64,000 nt of DNA from Methylobacterium sp. R2-1 (lineage in GTDB: Bacteria > Pseudomonadota > Alphaproteobacteria > Rhizobiales > Beijerinckiaceae). The stretch covers positions 372,001-436,000 of the forward strand of contig NZ_JACHWM010000002.1 in assembly GCF_014191355.1 (NCBI RefSeq), given 5' to 3'. The stretch's first letter is position 1. Every line of letters starts with the position of its first letter. The position numbers and the translations under genes were made by a program. Under the pieces are notes generated by a model. The model ran no database searches and was not told the DNA's origin. It saw only the letters and a list, made by a program, of their open reading frames with translations. Below are positions 1 through 12,389 of this stretch, piece by piece.

Positions 1-963
<963 letters not shown>

Positions 964-991
964 GGCGGTCGACTAAAAGAGTAACGCCAGG

Positions 992-1017
992 CGGCCGCTT
1001 TCTCCGGAGAGCGGCCG
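992..1017 (+). other. Stem-loop between atpA and atpG
   Basis: Arms 992-999 and 1010-1017 are perfect 8-bp complements (CGGCCGCT with AGCGGCCG), and the loop itself can pair further (TCTCCGGAGA). It has no T-run, so it looks like an intercistronic RNA structure rather than a terminator. A role in mRNA stability or differential subunit output is inference. Confidence 0.5.
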
Positions 1018-1054
1018 TCGCCGAGACGTCCGCGAGCGATCTGGAAATCCGCCG

Positions 1055-1945
1055 ATGCCGAGTTTGAAGGATCTGCGCAACCGCATCACCTCGGTGAAGG
1101 CGACGCAGAAGATCACCAAGGCGATGCAGATGGTCGCCGCCGCCAAGCTGCGGCGCGCCCAGAACGCCGCCGAGAACGGGCGGCCCTACGCCGAGAAGAT
1201 GGCCCAGGTGCTCGGCAATCTCGCCGGCAACCTGATCGGCGGCGTCGGCGCCCCGCGTCTGCTGTCCGGCACCGGACAGGACCGGGTGCACCTGCTCGTC
1301 GTGTGCACCGGCGACCGGGGCTTGGCCGGCGCCTTCAACTCCTCGATCGCGCGTCTGGCCCGCGACCACGCCAACCGGCTGATGGCCGAGGGCAAGACCG
1401 TCAAGATCATCACGGTCGGAAAGAAGGGCCTCGACGTCCTGCGCCGCCAGTTCCGCGACCAGATCATCGCCTCGCGCGACATCCGCGGCAACAAGCCGGT
1501 CGACTATCCCTTCGCCGCCGAGATCGCCGACGACATCCTCGCCCGCTTCGAGGCCGGTGAGTTCGACGTGGCGACCCTGTTCTACTCCGAGTTCCGCTCG
1601 GTGATCTCGCAGATCCCGACGGCGCAGCGGATCATCCCGGCCGAGCTTCCGGCCGCCGACGGCGCTGCCGCCAAGGGCGCCGGCTCGGACGCGGCGATGG
1701 AGTTCGAGCCGAACGAGGAGACGATCCTCGAGACGCTCCTGCCGAAGAACCTGACTGTTCAGATCTTCCGGGCGCTTCTGGAAAACGCCGCCTCGGAGCA
1801 GGGCGCGCGCATGAGCGCCATGGATTCCGCGACCCGCAACGCGGGCGAGATGATCAAGAAGCAGACGCTGGTCTACAACCGCACGCGTCAGGCCATGATC
1901 ACCAAGGAACTCATCGAGATCATTTCGGGCGCGGAAGCGCTCTGA
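1055..1945 (+). CDS. atpG: F1 ATP synthase subunit gamma
   Basis: Gamma is the rotating central stalk that couples proton flow through Fo to catalysis in the alpha3-beta3 ring. The 296-residue product has the expected length and both conserved ends: the N-terminal helix [11 protein letters not shown]...[15 protein letters not shown] and a C-terminal helix with [18 protein letters not shown] and [16 protein letters not shown], which together form the coiled coil of the shaft. It starts 91 bases after atpA and ends 24 bases before atpD, as expected for a single operon. Nothing is broken or unusual. The ATG at this position begins exactly at the conserved N-terminus. Confidence 0.98.
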   Translation: MPSLKDLRNRITSVKATQKITKAMQMVAAAKLRRAQNAAENGRPYAEKMAQVLGNLAGNLIGGVGAPRLLSGTGQDRVHLLVVCTGDRGLAGAFNSSIARLARDHANRLMAEGKTVKIITVGKKGLDVLRRQFRDQIIASRDIRGNKPVDYPFAAEIADDILARFEAGEFDVATLFYSEFRSVISQIPTAQRIIPAELPAADGAAAKGAGSDAAMEFEPNEETILETLLPKNLTVQIFRALLENAASEQGARMSAMDSATRNAGEMIKKQTLVYNRTRQAMITKELIEIISGAEAL

Positions 1946-3418
<1,473 letters not shown>

Positions 3419-3439
3419 GAACGGCCAACGCTTCCAACC

Positions 3440-3472
3440 CGGCGCGCGGGACCGAGAGGATCCCGCGCGCCG
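3440..3472 (+). other. Strong stem-loop between atpD and atpC
   Basis: Bases 3440-3451 and 3461-3472 are perfect 12-bp complements (CGGCGCGCGGGA and its reverse complement) around a 9-base loop. No T-run follows. It lies in the 80-base gap ahead of atpC, so it could slow RNA decay of the upstream message or partly attenuate epsilon synthesis; both are inferences. Confidence 0.6.
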
Positions 3473-3498
3473 CTCAACCTCTCGCGGACACCTGACGC

Positions 3499-3900
3499 AT
3501 GGCCACCTTCCAGTTCGATTTCGTCGGCCCCGAGCGGACGCTGTATTCCGGTGAGGTCGAGGCGGTGCAGCTTCCCGGCGTCGAGGGCGAGATGACCGTG
3601 CTGCCGGGTCACGCCCCGGTGCTGACCGCCCTCAAGGTCGGCGTCATCACCGTCACGGAGACGGCCGGCAACGGCAAGCGCATCTATGTCCAGGGCGGCT
3701 TCGCCGATATCGGACCGACGCGCGTGACGGTTCTCGCCGAGCGCGCCGCCCCGATCGAGGAACTCACCCCCGCCATGATCGACAAGGAAATCGAGGCGGC
3801 GGAACTCGCCCGCGATGCGACCCAGGACTACGCCAAGCGCGAGGCTCTGAACGCTCAGATCGTTCAGATGCAGGAAGCCAGGCACACGCTGAGCCTCTGA
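3499..3900 (+). CDS. atpC: F1 ATP synthase subunit epsilon
   Basis: Epsilon sits on the rotor with gamma and can inhibit ATP hydrolysis. The 133-residue product shows the N-terminal beta-sandwich (FDFVGPERTLYSGEVEAVQLPGVEGEMTVLPGHAP, residues about 5-40, split here only for description) and a C-terminal helical region rich in Glu and Ala. Length is typical for alphaproteobacteria. It is the last gene of the operon; a hairpin terminator begins 25 bases after its stop. The ATG follows CCTGACGC, with a weak ribosome site (CTCGCGGACA). Confidence 0.97.
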   Translation: MATFQFDFVGPERTLYSGEVEAVQLPGVEGEMTVLPGHAPVLTALKVGVITVTETAGNGKRIYVQGGFADIGPTRVTVLAERAAPIEELTPAMIDKEIEAAELARDATQDYAKREALNAQIVQMQEARHTLSL

Positions 3901-3924
3901 TCGTCTCGGAGTTTCGGATTTTGG

Positions 3925-3953
3925 AAGGCGCCGGGAGACCGGCGCCTTTCTTG
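3925..3953 (+). terminator. Rho-independent terminator of the atp operon
   Basis: A perfect 10-bp stem (AAGGCGCCGG at 3925-3934, CCGGCGCCTT at 3939-3948) encloses a GAGA tetraloop of the stable GNRA class and runs into TTTCTTGTTT. Position, stem strength and the T-rich tail all fit an intrinsic terminator for atpA-G-D-C transcription. Confidence 0.9.
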
Positions 3954-3973
3954 TTTCCGGTTCAGAGTGCCTT

Positions 3974-4034
3974 ACAAAACTCCCGGTCACCGACCGTTCT
4001 CGCTTTGGCGACGAAAGCGCGGCGGGAGTTTTGT
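3974..4034. repeat. Inverted repeat between convergent atpC and cca
   Basis: ACAAAACTCCCG (3974-3985) is repeated inverted, without mismatch, at 4023-4034, with a smaller nested pair CGCTTT / AAAGCG inside. It lies between the atp terminator and the end of the minus-strand cca gene, so it may end transcription arriving from the cca side; it could also be a decayed mobile palindrome. Confidence 0.5.
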
Positions 4035-4043
4035 GAGAGACAC

Positions 4044-5342
4044 TCAGCCGGCTCGATCGTCACCGGACCGGGACAGCCGCGCCACGTCCAGCGCCCGCAC
4101 GATCAGCCGCTCGCGCGCCTCGGCATCGTCCGGGCATCCGCTGGCGAGCCAGAGTTCCCGGGCCGCCCTCAACCCCGCGCCGACCGCCCGGCCCGGCGGC
4201 ACGCCGCGCTCAACGAGGTCGGCGCCTGTCACGGGGAAAACCGGCCGCGTTCCGGCGGCTTCCATCCGATCGAGCCTTGCGCGCGCTTCCGGCGTCACGA
4301 GCGGGCGCGGCTCGCCGTCGAGGGCGATCAGCACCTCGCGAAGCGGCCCGGCGCCGTGGGTGGCGACCAGAGCCGGCACCGCGTCGGCCTCGATCGTTGG
4401 CCGGCCGTGAAGGACCGCGAGTGCCGCGGCGTAGCCGGTGAGGCGCGCGTGCTCGGCCCGCGACAGGCGAAGGCTTGCCTGCAGCCGGTCCGCGTCCTCG
4501 GTCGTGCGCACGGTGAGCGCCGCGAAACGGGCGGTGGCGTCGAGTTGCGGCTCGACCGCCGCGCTGCGGGCGAACCGCCCGAGTTCGCCAACGCCGCCGA
4601 GGATGCGCAGCAGCAGGCCGGTCTCGCTCAGAGCGGCCACCGCATCGACGGCGCGAGGGGCAAGCAGCAGCTTCAGGAATTCGGTGCGCACCCGCTCCCG
4701 CGAGAGCCGATCCAGGCTGTCGCGGGCCGCGATGGAGGCGGCGAGCCCCTCTTCATCCGGCGCGCCGCTGCCGTAACGGGCGTGGAAGCGGAAGAAGCGC
4801 AGCAGCCGCAAGGCATCCTCGCGCAGGCGGGTCGCGGCGTCGCCGATGAAGCGCACCCGGCCGGCGGCGAGGTCGGCGACACCGCCGGTCGTGTCGTGCA
4901 GGCACCCGTCCGGATCGAGCGAGAGCGCATTGATGGTGAAGTCGCGCCGCTCGGCATCCCGCGAAAAGTCGCGGCCGAAGCGCACCACCGCGTGACGCCC
5001 GTCGGTCTCCACGTCCTCGCGCAGGGTCGTCGCCTCATGCGGCTCGCCTCTGACGACGAGGGTGACCGTGCCGTGCTCGATCCCCGTCGCCGCCGCCTTG
5101 ATCCCGGCAGCGCGGGCGCGGGCCATCACCGCCTCCGGCAGCAAGGTGGTGGCGAGGTCGATATCGCTGACATTTGCGCCGAGCAGCGCGTCGCGAACGC
5201 AGCCGCCCACGAGACGCGTCTCCTCGCCGGGCGCATCGAGCGCCGCGAGGCAGGCCTGCACACCCTCCCGGGCCAGGAGGCGAGCGGGGCCGTCCGCGGC
5301 AAGGGGTGGGGGAAGGGGTAGGGAAAGCGTGTCGGCGCTCAT
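4044..5342 (-). CDS. cca: CCA tRNA nucleotidyltransferase / poly(A) polymerase family
   Basis: This enzyme adds or repairs the 3' CCA of tRNAs from CTP and ATP. The 432-residue protein has the class II nucleotidyltransferase signature GGCVRDALLG at residues 46-55, the metal-binding pair in DID at 60-62, and the RRDFTINAL motif at about 132-140, followed by an Arg-rich RLREDALRLLRFFRFHARYG segment that contacts tRNA. The remainder is helical, as in the family. Its start overlaps the stop of the upstream DUF6111 gene by 4 bases, so the two are translationally coupled. Assignment to the CCA branch rather than a poly(A) polymerase is by similarity to alphaproteobacterial homologues. Confidence 0.93.
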   Translation of the reverse strand: MSADTLSLPLPPPLAADGPARLLAREGVQACLAALDAPGEETRLVGGCVRDALLGANVSDIDLATTLLPEAVMARARAAGIKAAATGIEHGTVTLVVRGEPHEATTLREDVETDGRHAVVRFGRDFSRDAERRDFTINALSLDPDGCLHDTTGGVADLAAGRVRFIGDAATRLREDALRLLRFFRFHARYGSGAPDEEGLAASIAARDSLDRLSRERVRTEFLKLLLAPRAVDAVAALSETGLLLRILGGVGELGRFARSAAVEPQLDATARFAALTVRTTEDADRLQASLRLSRAEHARLTGYAAALAVLHGRPTIEADAVPALVATHGAGPLREVLIALDGEPRPLVTPEARARLDRMEAAGTRPVFPVTGADLVERGVPPGRAVGAGLRAARELWLASGCPDDAEARERLIVRALDVARLSRSGDDRAG

Positions 5343-5596
5343 CGAAAATGGCCCGGCACCAGCCGTCCGTTCTCATAGCGCGGCGGCTCATAGCCGTCCT
5401 GGGTGCGCTCACCGGTCAGTCCGGCCATGACCAGCGAGGCGACGACGATGAACAGCCCGGCCAGGATCAGCCGTGTCCATTGCGGCTTCCACTCCGCATG
5501 ATCGAGCGGCGAGCGCCGGGCGAACAGCAGCCAGCCTGCGAAGGCCAGGAAGGGCAGGGAGAACAGGAGGATTTCCTGAAGGACGAGGCGGAGCAT
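5339..5596 (-). CDS. DUF6111-type small membrane protein
   Basis: An 85-residue protein with two probable membrane helices (LLFSLPFLAFAGWLLFA, about 10-26, and LILAGLFIVVASLVMAGL, about 43-60) and a C-terminal tail ending PPRYENGRLVPGHFR, a pattern I recognise from the DUF6111 family of Hyphomicrobiales. No enzymatic motif is visible and its function is unknown. It is placed between the Nudix gene and cca, with a 4-base overlap into cca, which ties its translation to tRNA maturation genes but does not prove a shared role. Confidence 0.8.
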   Translation of the reverse strand: MLRLVLQEILLFSLPFLAFAGWLLFARRSPLDHAEWKPQWTRLILAGLFIVVASLVMAGLTGERTQDGYEPPRYENGRLVPGHFR

Positions 5597-5648
5597 GGGT
5601 GGCGCAATCTGCGAGGGGCCGTAGGGCGCCCGTCAAGCGTCGAGACGT

Positions 5649-6362
5649 TCAGGGATAGAGATGTTCTTGGAGGTTGTGCACGATCCCCGCCGTGACGCCC
5701 CAGATCAGGTGTTCCGCGAAGGGGATGGCGTAGAAATAGCGCGTCCGGCCCTTCCATTCCGCGGAACGGACGAGATGCCGCGCCGGGTCCATCAGAAAGG
5801 CGAGCGGCACCTCGAACACCGCATCGACCTCCGCCGGGTTCGGCCGCAAGACGGCGTCGCGCGCCACGAGGCCGACCACCGGCACCACGAGGAAGCCGGT
5901 GCCCGACAGATAGGGATCGAGGTAGCCGAGCGGGCGCACCGCACCGCCCTCGAGGCCGATCTCCTCCCACGCCTCACGCAAAGCGGTATCGATCGGCGAG
6001 GTGTCCTCGGGATCGACCTTGCCGCCAGGGAAAGCGACCTGGCCCGAATGATCGCGCAGATGCGCCGCCCGCCGCGTGAACAGCAGCGTCACGCCCTCGG
6101 GTCGGTCGATCACCGGCACCAGCACCGCAGCCGGCCGGTGCGGCGTGGTGGGCGCGACGGCGAAGCCCTCGGGTTGAAGGTCGTGGTCGCCGCGGGGATT
6201 CGACAGAGGCACGCCCGGCCCAGGCGGCACGTGGCTCAAGCGGGTTTCCGCCCGCGCGAGAAAGGCGTCGAGGCCGTACACGTCCGCAGGTCCATCCCCC
6301 ACAGACCTTGCCTCCGCAGACTTCGCCTCCGAGGACCCTGTCGCTGCCTCAGCCAGCCTCAT
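5649..6362 (-). CDS. Nudix hydrolase, CoA pyrophosphatase type
   Basis: This is a Nudix enzyme of the YeaB/NudL group, predicted to split coenzyme A or its oxidised or acyl forms into phosphopantetheine and 3',5'-ADP. The group signature LLFTRRAAHLRDHSGQVAFP precedes the Nudix box, which spans about residues 113-137 and ends in ALREAWEEIGL with the metal-binding Glu residues. I set the start at 6362 because this ATG overlaps the stop of the DUF1285 gene as ATGA, although the frame stays open for 20 more codons. The N-terminal 40 residues are poorly conserved. Substrate is inferred from the family, not shown here. Confidence 0.88.
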   Translation of the reverse strand: MRLAEAATGSSEAKSAEARSVGDGPADVYGLDAFLARAETRLSHVPPGPGVPLSNPRGDHDLQPEGFAVAPTTPHRPAAVLVPVIDRPEGVTLLFTRRAAHLRDHSGQVAFPGGKVDPEDTSPIDTALREAWEEIGLEGGAVRPLGYLDPYLSGTGFLVVPVVGLVARDAVLRPNPAEVDAVFEVPLAFLMDPARHLVRSAEWKGRTRYFYAIPFAEHLIWGVTAGIVHNLQEHLYP

Positions 6363-6943
6363 GCGGCCTCGCCCGCGGGGGCGATGCGGTGGAAATGGCC
6401 GCCGGCCCAGAGGCCGAACCACGCCTGCCCGTCGATCTCACGCTCCTCGCCCATCTCCACGAGGTCATAGGTGAGGGGGCGGCTCACCAGGGCCCAGAGG
6501 CCGCGGCGAACGTGGAGATAGGGTTTCAGACCCTCCGCCCCGTCCTCGAAGCGCAAGCGGTGGTCGGTATCGGCCGGCACGAGGTCGTCCACGTTGGTGC
6601 GGAAGGCGATGCGGCGCGCCTCGCCCTCACCCTCCACCGCCATCTCCACGGCGTTGAAGGGCGCGTCGTCGACGGTGATGCGCACCCGCTCGGCGGGGGT
6701 GACGAGCACGGTCGAGCCGTCCGGTTCCTTACGCAGGATCGAGGCGAACAGCCTGACGAGCTTGGGCCGCCGGATCGCCGAGCCGTTGTGGAACCACGTG
6801 CCGTCGGCACCGATGCGGATGTCGATCGCGCCGCAAGGCTCCGGGTTCCATTTCTCCACCGGCGGCAGGCCGCGTTTGCCGATCTCGCCGAGGGCGGCAC
6901 TGAGGCGGGCCAGCGCCGGATCGTCGGATGTGCTCTGGGTCAT
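6359..6943 (-). CDS. DUF1285 family protein
   Basis: A 194-residue protein of the DUF1285 family, found mainly in proteobacteria. Recognisable features are PPVEKWNPEPCGAIDIRI near residue 30, the GTWFHNGSAI stretch and the C-terminal DLVEMGEEREIDGQAW. Structures of the family show a beta-rich two-lobe fold with no assigned activity, so I assign none. The ATG overlaps the stop of the thioesterase gene by 4 bases and its own stop overlaps the Nudix start by 4 bases, making it the middle of a tightly coupled operon. The longer upstream open frame is not used because it runs through the thioesterase gene. Confidence 0.87.
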   Translation of the reverse strand: MTQSTSDDPALARLSAALGEIGKRGLPPVEKWNPEPCGAIDIRIGADGTWFHNGSAIRRPKLVRLFASILRKEPDGSTVLVTPAERVRITVDDAPFNAVEMAVEGEGEARRIAFRTNVDDLVPADTDHRLRFEDGAEGLKPYLHVRRGLWALVSRPLTYDLVEMGEEREIDGQAWFGLWAGGHFHRIAPAGEAA

Positions 6944-7374
6944 GACTTGTCGCCGGGCTTCTCCCGCAGAACCTTCCAGATTCCCGTCACCGCCGCCAGC
7001 GGCCGGCCGCCGCTGGTCAGCGTCCCGCGCACGAAGACGAGGGACGAGGTCTTCCGCACGATCTCCGGCACGGTCTCGATCAGGTCGCCGATCTGCGCCG
7101 CGCCGACGAACTGGCTCGACATCTCGACGGTCACGGCACGGGCTCCGTCGCAGGCGTCGCGCACGACGATGCTGAGCGCCCGATCGGCGAAGGTCAGCAG
7201 CATGCCGCCATGGACGATGCCGACGAGATTGCCGTGCCGCTCGTCCGTGCGGAAGGCGAACGCTTTCGTGCCCTCGACCGTCCGGTGATAGACCGGCCCG
7301 ACATGGGCGATGAAGCCCGGATCGGTGAAGGCCTCCCAGCCGTCGGGAAAGGCCGTGCGCTCCTCGTCCGTCAT
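6940..7374 (-). CDS. PaaI/YigI-type hotdog thioesterase
   Basis: A 144-residue single-domain hotdog-fold protein, probably hydrolysing acyl-CoA thioesters. The sequence GIVHGGMLLTFADRA (about 52-66) carries the HGG motif and an acidic residue (D64) at the position of the catalytic Asp/Glu of PaaI-type enzymes; the C-terminal strand FVRGTLTSGGRPLAAVTGIWKV is also typical. It is the first gene of the minus-strand operon reaching to cca and stands next to a CoA-type Nudix hydrolase, which together suggests CoA ester turnover. The true substrate cannot be read from sequence. Confidence 0.85.
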   Translation of the reverse strand: MTDEERTAFPDGWEAFTDPGFIAHVGPVYHRTVEGTKAFAFRTDERHGNLVGIVHGGMLLTFADRALSIVVRDACDGARAVTVEMSSQFVGAAQIGDLIETVPEIVRKTSSLVFVRGTLTSGGRPLAAVTGIWKVLREKPGDKS

Positions 7375-7575
7375 CCGGTCTCGCCTCCCCGAGCTGCTGG
7401 GCCCTGAACCCCGCCACGATGCACGATGTCGCGGGCGTCCTGCCCTTCGCGCCTGGAGCGCCCATATAGTGCCGTTCTGCCGCGCGGCAGCGCCGCGCTT
7501 GCGTTCGGCCCGCGTTCGGCGCCAGACTCAAGCACTTTCCGGGCATCCGAGCCCGGTCATCGCAAGGTTCACTTC

Positions 7576-8586
<1,011 letters not shown>

Positions 8587-8597
8587 GCCCGCTGCGG

Positions 8598-9512
8598 ATG
8601 GCCTCCACCCGGCTCGTCGAGGCCGAGAGCCGCCGCCCCGGCGGACCCGAGACCGGCGGCGCGCTGGCGCTCGCCGAGGTGATGCCGCGCCTCGTGCTGG
8701 AATCGCGGCGCGTCTCCGGCACCCTGGCGCACGGCCTGCACGGGCGGCGTCGCGCCGGGCCGGGCGAGAGCTTCTGGCAATTCCGCCCCTTCGTCACCGG
8801 CGAGGCGGCGGCGCGCATCGATTGGCGCCGCTCGGCCCGCGACGACCGGCTCTACGTGCGCGAGCGCGAGTGGGAGGCGGCCCACAACATCTGGATCTGG
8901 ATCGATCGCTCCGCCTCCATGGGCTTCGCCTCGGAACTGGCCCAGACCTCCAAGGTCGAGCGTGCGCTGGTGCTGGGGCTGGCGCTGGCCGACACCTTTG
9001 TCGAGGGCGGCGAGCGCGTCGGCCTGCTCGGGCTCACCCGCGCCAGCGCCTCGCGCGGCATCGTCGAGACTCTGGCCCAGGCGCTGGTCAACGACCGGGC
9101 CGGGCTGACCCAGGACCTACCGCCGCCTTCGAGCCCGGGCCGCTTCGACGAAGTGGTGCTGGTGAGCGATTTCCTAAACCCCCTCGACCGGGTGCGGGAG
9201 GCGGTGCAGGCCAATTCCGTCCACGGCAACCGCGGGCACCTCGTGCTGGTGGCCGATCCGGTGGAGGAGACCTTCCCCTTCACGGGTCAGGCCGTACTGC
9301 ACGATCCGGAAGCGGGCCTGAGCCTCGATATCGGCGAGGCGGGCGCCTGGGGCGAGGCCTATCGCACGCGCATCGCCGCGCACCGCGACGGCCTGTCCGA
9401 GATCGCCCGGCAGCGGGGCTGGACGCTGACGATCCACCGCACCGACCGGCCGGCGAGCGAGGCGGCCCTGCGGCTCCTCACCCTCGTCGCCGCCGCGCGC
9501 GGGCTCGGCTGA
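8598..9512 (+). CDS. DUF58 domain protein (vWA-like)
   Basis: A 304-residue cytoplasmic protein with the DUF58 core: SFWQFRPFVTGEAAARIDWR at about 58-77 and the RLYVREREWE segment, then a degenerate von Willebrand A fold starting at IWIDRSASMGF (about 100-110), which keeps the D-x-S-x-S metal site. DUF58 proteins are the usual substrates or partners of MoxR ATPases. It starts 11 bases after moxR with ATG following a purine-rich stretch. What the pair acts on in this organism is not known. Confidence 0.9.
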   Translation: MASTRLVEAESRRPGGPETGGALALAEVMPRLVLESRRVSGTLAHGLHGRRRAGPGESFWQFRPFVTGEAAARIDWRRSARDDRLYVREREWEAAHNIWIWIDRSASMGFASELAQTSKVERALVLGLALADTFVEGGERVGLLGLTRASASRGIVETLAQALVNDRAGLTQDLPPPSSPGRFDEVVLVSDFLNPLDRVREAVQANSVHGNRGHLVLVADPVEETFPFTGQAVLHDPEAGLSLDIGEAGAWGEAYRTRIAAHRDGLSEIARQRGWTLTIHRTDRPASEAALRLLTLVAAARGLG

Positions 9513-9525
9513 AAGGCGAACCGCA

Positions 9526-12360
9526 TTGTTCGGAGTTCCGCTCACCTTCGCCGCTCCCCTCGCGCTCGCCGCGCTCGTCGCGCTGCCGGCTCTGTGGGTG
9601 CTGCTGAGGGTCACGCCGCCGCGCCCGCGCCGCATCCACTTCCCACCGCTGGCGCTGGTCGCCGACCTGCTGCCGAAGCGCGAGACCCCGGCCCGCACGC
9701 CGCCCTGGCTGCTGCTTCTCCGCATTCTCGCCGCCGCCTGCCTGATCCTCGCGGTGGCTGGGCCCGTATGGAATCCCGGCGGGATCGGCGCCGCCGCGGG
9801 GCGCAACCCGCTGCTCCTCATCCTCGATAACGGCTTCGTCGCCGCCCATGATTGGCGCGACCGCCTGCGCGCGGCCACCGACGAGGTCGAGGCCGCCGCC
9901 CGCGACGGGCGCCCGGTGGCGCTGGTCGCCAGCGCCGAGGCACCTGCGCCTTTCGAGGCGCGGTCCCCGGCCGCCGCCCTGGAGCGCCTGCGGGCGATCC
10001 AGCCGCGCCCGCATCTCGGCGACCGCGACGCGCATCTGGCCTCGATCGGCACCTTCCTGGAGCGGATGCCCGGCGCCTCGATCGTCTGGATCAGCGACGG
10101 CGTCCGCGGCACGGGAAAAGGCGATTTCGCGACAGTGCTCGGCGAGCTGGCGAGCCGCCACGGCAGTGCGGTGACCGTGCTGAAGGCCGAGCGGTCCCCA
10201 GCGCTGGCGCTCGAAGGCTCGCCGGTGCAGCCCGGTGACAAGCTCTCGGCGCAGGTGCTGCGGGCTGAAGCGAATGGCCGCGATGCCGGGCTGGTGCGGG
10301 CGCTCGACCAGAAGGGTCTGCCGCTGGCCGAGAGCCGCTTCACCCTGGAGCCGGAGGCACGCGAGACGAGCGTCAGCTTCGACCTGCCGGTGGAACTGCG
10401 CAACGCCATCGCCCGCCTCGAGATCGAGGGCGAGCGCTCGGCCGGCGCCGTGGTGCTGATGGACGAGCGCGGCAAGCGCCGCCGGGTCGGACTCGTCTTC
10501 GGCGGCACGCTCGATCAGGCCCAGCCGCTGCTCGCGCCGACCTACTACCTCGCCAAGGCGCTCACCCCCTTCGCCGACGTGCAGCAGCCCCGCCCCGGCC
10601 AGGGCACGGCCGAATCCATCGGCCAGATGCTCGACAATCAGGTCTCGGTGCTGGCGCTCGCCGATGTCGGCGCGCTCGACGACCGCACGCTCGCGCGTGT
10701 CGAACAATTCGTGGACGAGGGTGGCCTGCTGTTGCGCTTCGCCGGGCCCCGGCTCGCCGCCGGCAACGATCCGCTCGTGCCGGTGCGCCTGCGCCGGGGT
10801 GGACGCTCGCTCGGCGGCACCCTCTCCTGGGACCGGCCGAAGACCCTCGCGGCCTTCGCGCCCGAGAGCCCCTTCGCCGGCCTGAATCCGCCCGCCGATA
10901 TCGGCGTGCGCCGCCAGATCCTCGCCGAACCCGACGGCGATCTGCCGGGCAAGACCTGGGCAGCGCTCCAGGACGGCACGCCGATCGTCACGGCCGAGAA
11001 GCGGGGGCAGGGGCTCATCGTGCTGTTTCATGTGACCGCCGACACCACATGGTCGAACCTGCCGCTGTCGGGGCTGTTCGTGGACATGCTGCGCCGGGTC
11101 GTCGGGCTCGCCGGCCCCTCGGCCAAGCTCGGCGAGGGCGACGGCCGGCAGGCGAAAGCCGCGCTGCTGGCTCCGCGCCTGACCCTCGACGGCTTCGGCG
11201 CGCTCGGCTCGCCGCCCGCCAGCGCCACCGCCGTGCCGGCCGACTTCGCCGACCACGCCGGCCCCGAGCACCCGCCGGGCTTCTACGGCACGGCGGAGGG
11301 TGGCATCGCCGTCAACGCGCTGGTGCCGGGCGATCGGCTCGAATCCCTCGATCTCTCCGCTCTGAAGGGCGCCCGGATGGGCTCACTCGCCGGTGCCGAG
11401 ACGCTGGATCTGCGCGCGCTCCTGTTCAGCCTCGCGCTGGCGCTGCTCGCCCTCGACACCCTGGCTGGCCTCTGGCTCGGCGGCTTTTTTCGTCATTCCG
11501 GCCGTCTCGTGCGCGGGCGAGCGGCAACCGCCGCTCTCCTCCTGCCGGTGCTGCTCGGCCTCGCCCTCCTCGCGCCGCCCCCGGCAAGGGCCGAGGGGGC
11601 GCCGGGCAGCCGGCCCAACGGCATCGAATCGGCGCTCGCCACCCGCCTCGCCTTCGTCGTCACGGGTGATGCCGCGACGGACGCCGCGAGCCAGGCCGGC
11701 CTTTCGGGCCTGAGCCAGATGCTGGCTGCCCGCACCGCCCTGGAGCCGGGCGAGCCCGCGGGCCTGAACCTGGAGAAGGACGAACTCGCCTTCTACCCTC
11801 TGATCTACTGGCCGATCGTGGCCGGGCGTCCGCAGCCGAGCGAAGCGGCGATCCGTAAGATCGATGCCTTCATGAGGAACGGCGGCACGGTGATCTTCGA
11901 CACCCGCGACGCCCAGACCGCCCGCGCGAACGGCCCGCCGACCCCGGAGACGGCTTATCTTCGTAAGATGCTTGGCACCCTCGAAGTGCCGGAACTCGAG
12001 CCCGTGCCCCAGGACCACGTGCTGACCAAGGCGTTCTACCTCGTCGATTCCTTTCCCGGCCGTTATGGCACCGGTCAGACCTGGGTCGAGACGATCCCAC
12101 CGGCAGGCGAGGGCGGCGAGCGCCGCCCGGCCCGGGCGGGCGACGGCGTCACGCCGATCATCATCACCGGCAACGATCTGGCCGCCGCCTGGGCGGTCGG
12201 CCGCAACGGCGAGCCGCTCTACCCCGTCACCGGCGGCGACCAGCGCCAGCGCGAGATGGCATTCCGCGGCGGCATCAACATCGTGATCTACACGCTGACC
12301 GGAAACTACAAGGCCGATCAGGTCCACGTGCCGGCCCTGCTGGAGCGGTTGGGACAGTGA
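9526..12360 (+). CDS. BatA-like / DUF4159 membrane protein
   Basis: A 944-residue membrane protein with an N-terminal BatA-type anchor (helices near 8-28 and 64-80), a large exported or cytosolic middle part resembling vWA and class I amidotransferase-like folds, two further helices around 627-655 and 667-685, and a C-terminal DUF4159 domain (about 700-943) starting at TRLAFVVTGDA and including ELAFYPLIYWPI. The start codon is TTG, the only in-frame start close to the upstream gene, preceded by a GAAAGG ribosome site 13 bases downstream of the DUF58 stop. It occurs with MoxR and DUF58 partners in many alphaproteobacteria. Function is unassigned; cell envelope or stress roles are guesses. Confidence 0.86.
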   Translation: MFGVPLTFAAPLALAALVALPALWVLLRVTPPRPRRIHFPPLALVADLLPKRETPARTPPWLLLLRILAAACLILAVAGPVWNPGGIGAAAGRNPLLLILDNGFVAAHDWRDRLRAATDEVEAAARDGRPVALVASAEAPAPFEARSPAAALERLRAIQPRPHLGDRDAHLASIGTFLERMPGASIVWISDGVRGTGKGDFATVLGELASRHGSAVTVLKAERSPALALEGSPVQPGDKLSAQVLRAEANGRDAGLVRALDQKGLPLAESRFTLEPEARETSVSFDLPVELRNAIARLEIEGERSAGAVVLMDERGKRRRVGLVFGGTLDQAQPLLAPTYYLAKALTPFADVQQPRPGQGTAESIGQMLDNQVSVLALADVGALDDRTLARVEQFVDEGGLLLRFAGPRLAAGNDPLVPVRLRRGGRSLGGTLSWDRPKTLAAFAPESPFAGLNPPADIGVRRQILAEPDGDLPGKTWAALQDGTPIVTAEKRGQGLIVLFHVTADTTWSNLPLSGLFVDMLRRVVGLAGPSAKLGEGDGRQAKAALLAPRLTLDGFGALGSPPASATAVPADFADHAGPEHPPGFYGTAEGGIAVNALVPGDRLESLDLSALKGARMGSLAGAETLDLRALLFSLALALLALDTLAGLWLGGFFRHSGRLVRGRAATAALLLPVLLGLALLAPPPARAEGAPGSRPNGIESALATRLAFVVTGDAATDAASQAGLSGLSQMLAARTALEPGEPAGLNLEKDELAFYPLIYWPIVAGRPQPSEAAIRKIDAFMRNGGTVIFDTRDAQTARANGPPTPETAYLRKMLGTLEVPELEPVPQDHVLTKAFYLVDSFPGRYGTGQTWVETIPPAGEGGERRPARAGDGVTPIIITGNDLAAAWAVGRNGEPLYPVTGGDQRQREMAFRGGINIVIYTLTGNYKADQVHVPALLERLGQ

Positions 12361-12389
12361 TTTTTACCGCGCGACCACGCCGAGTATCG

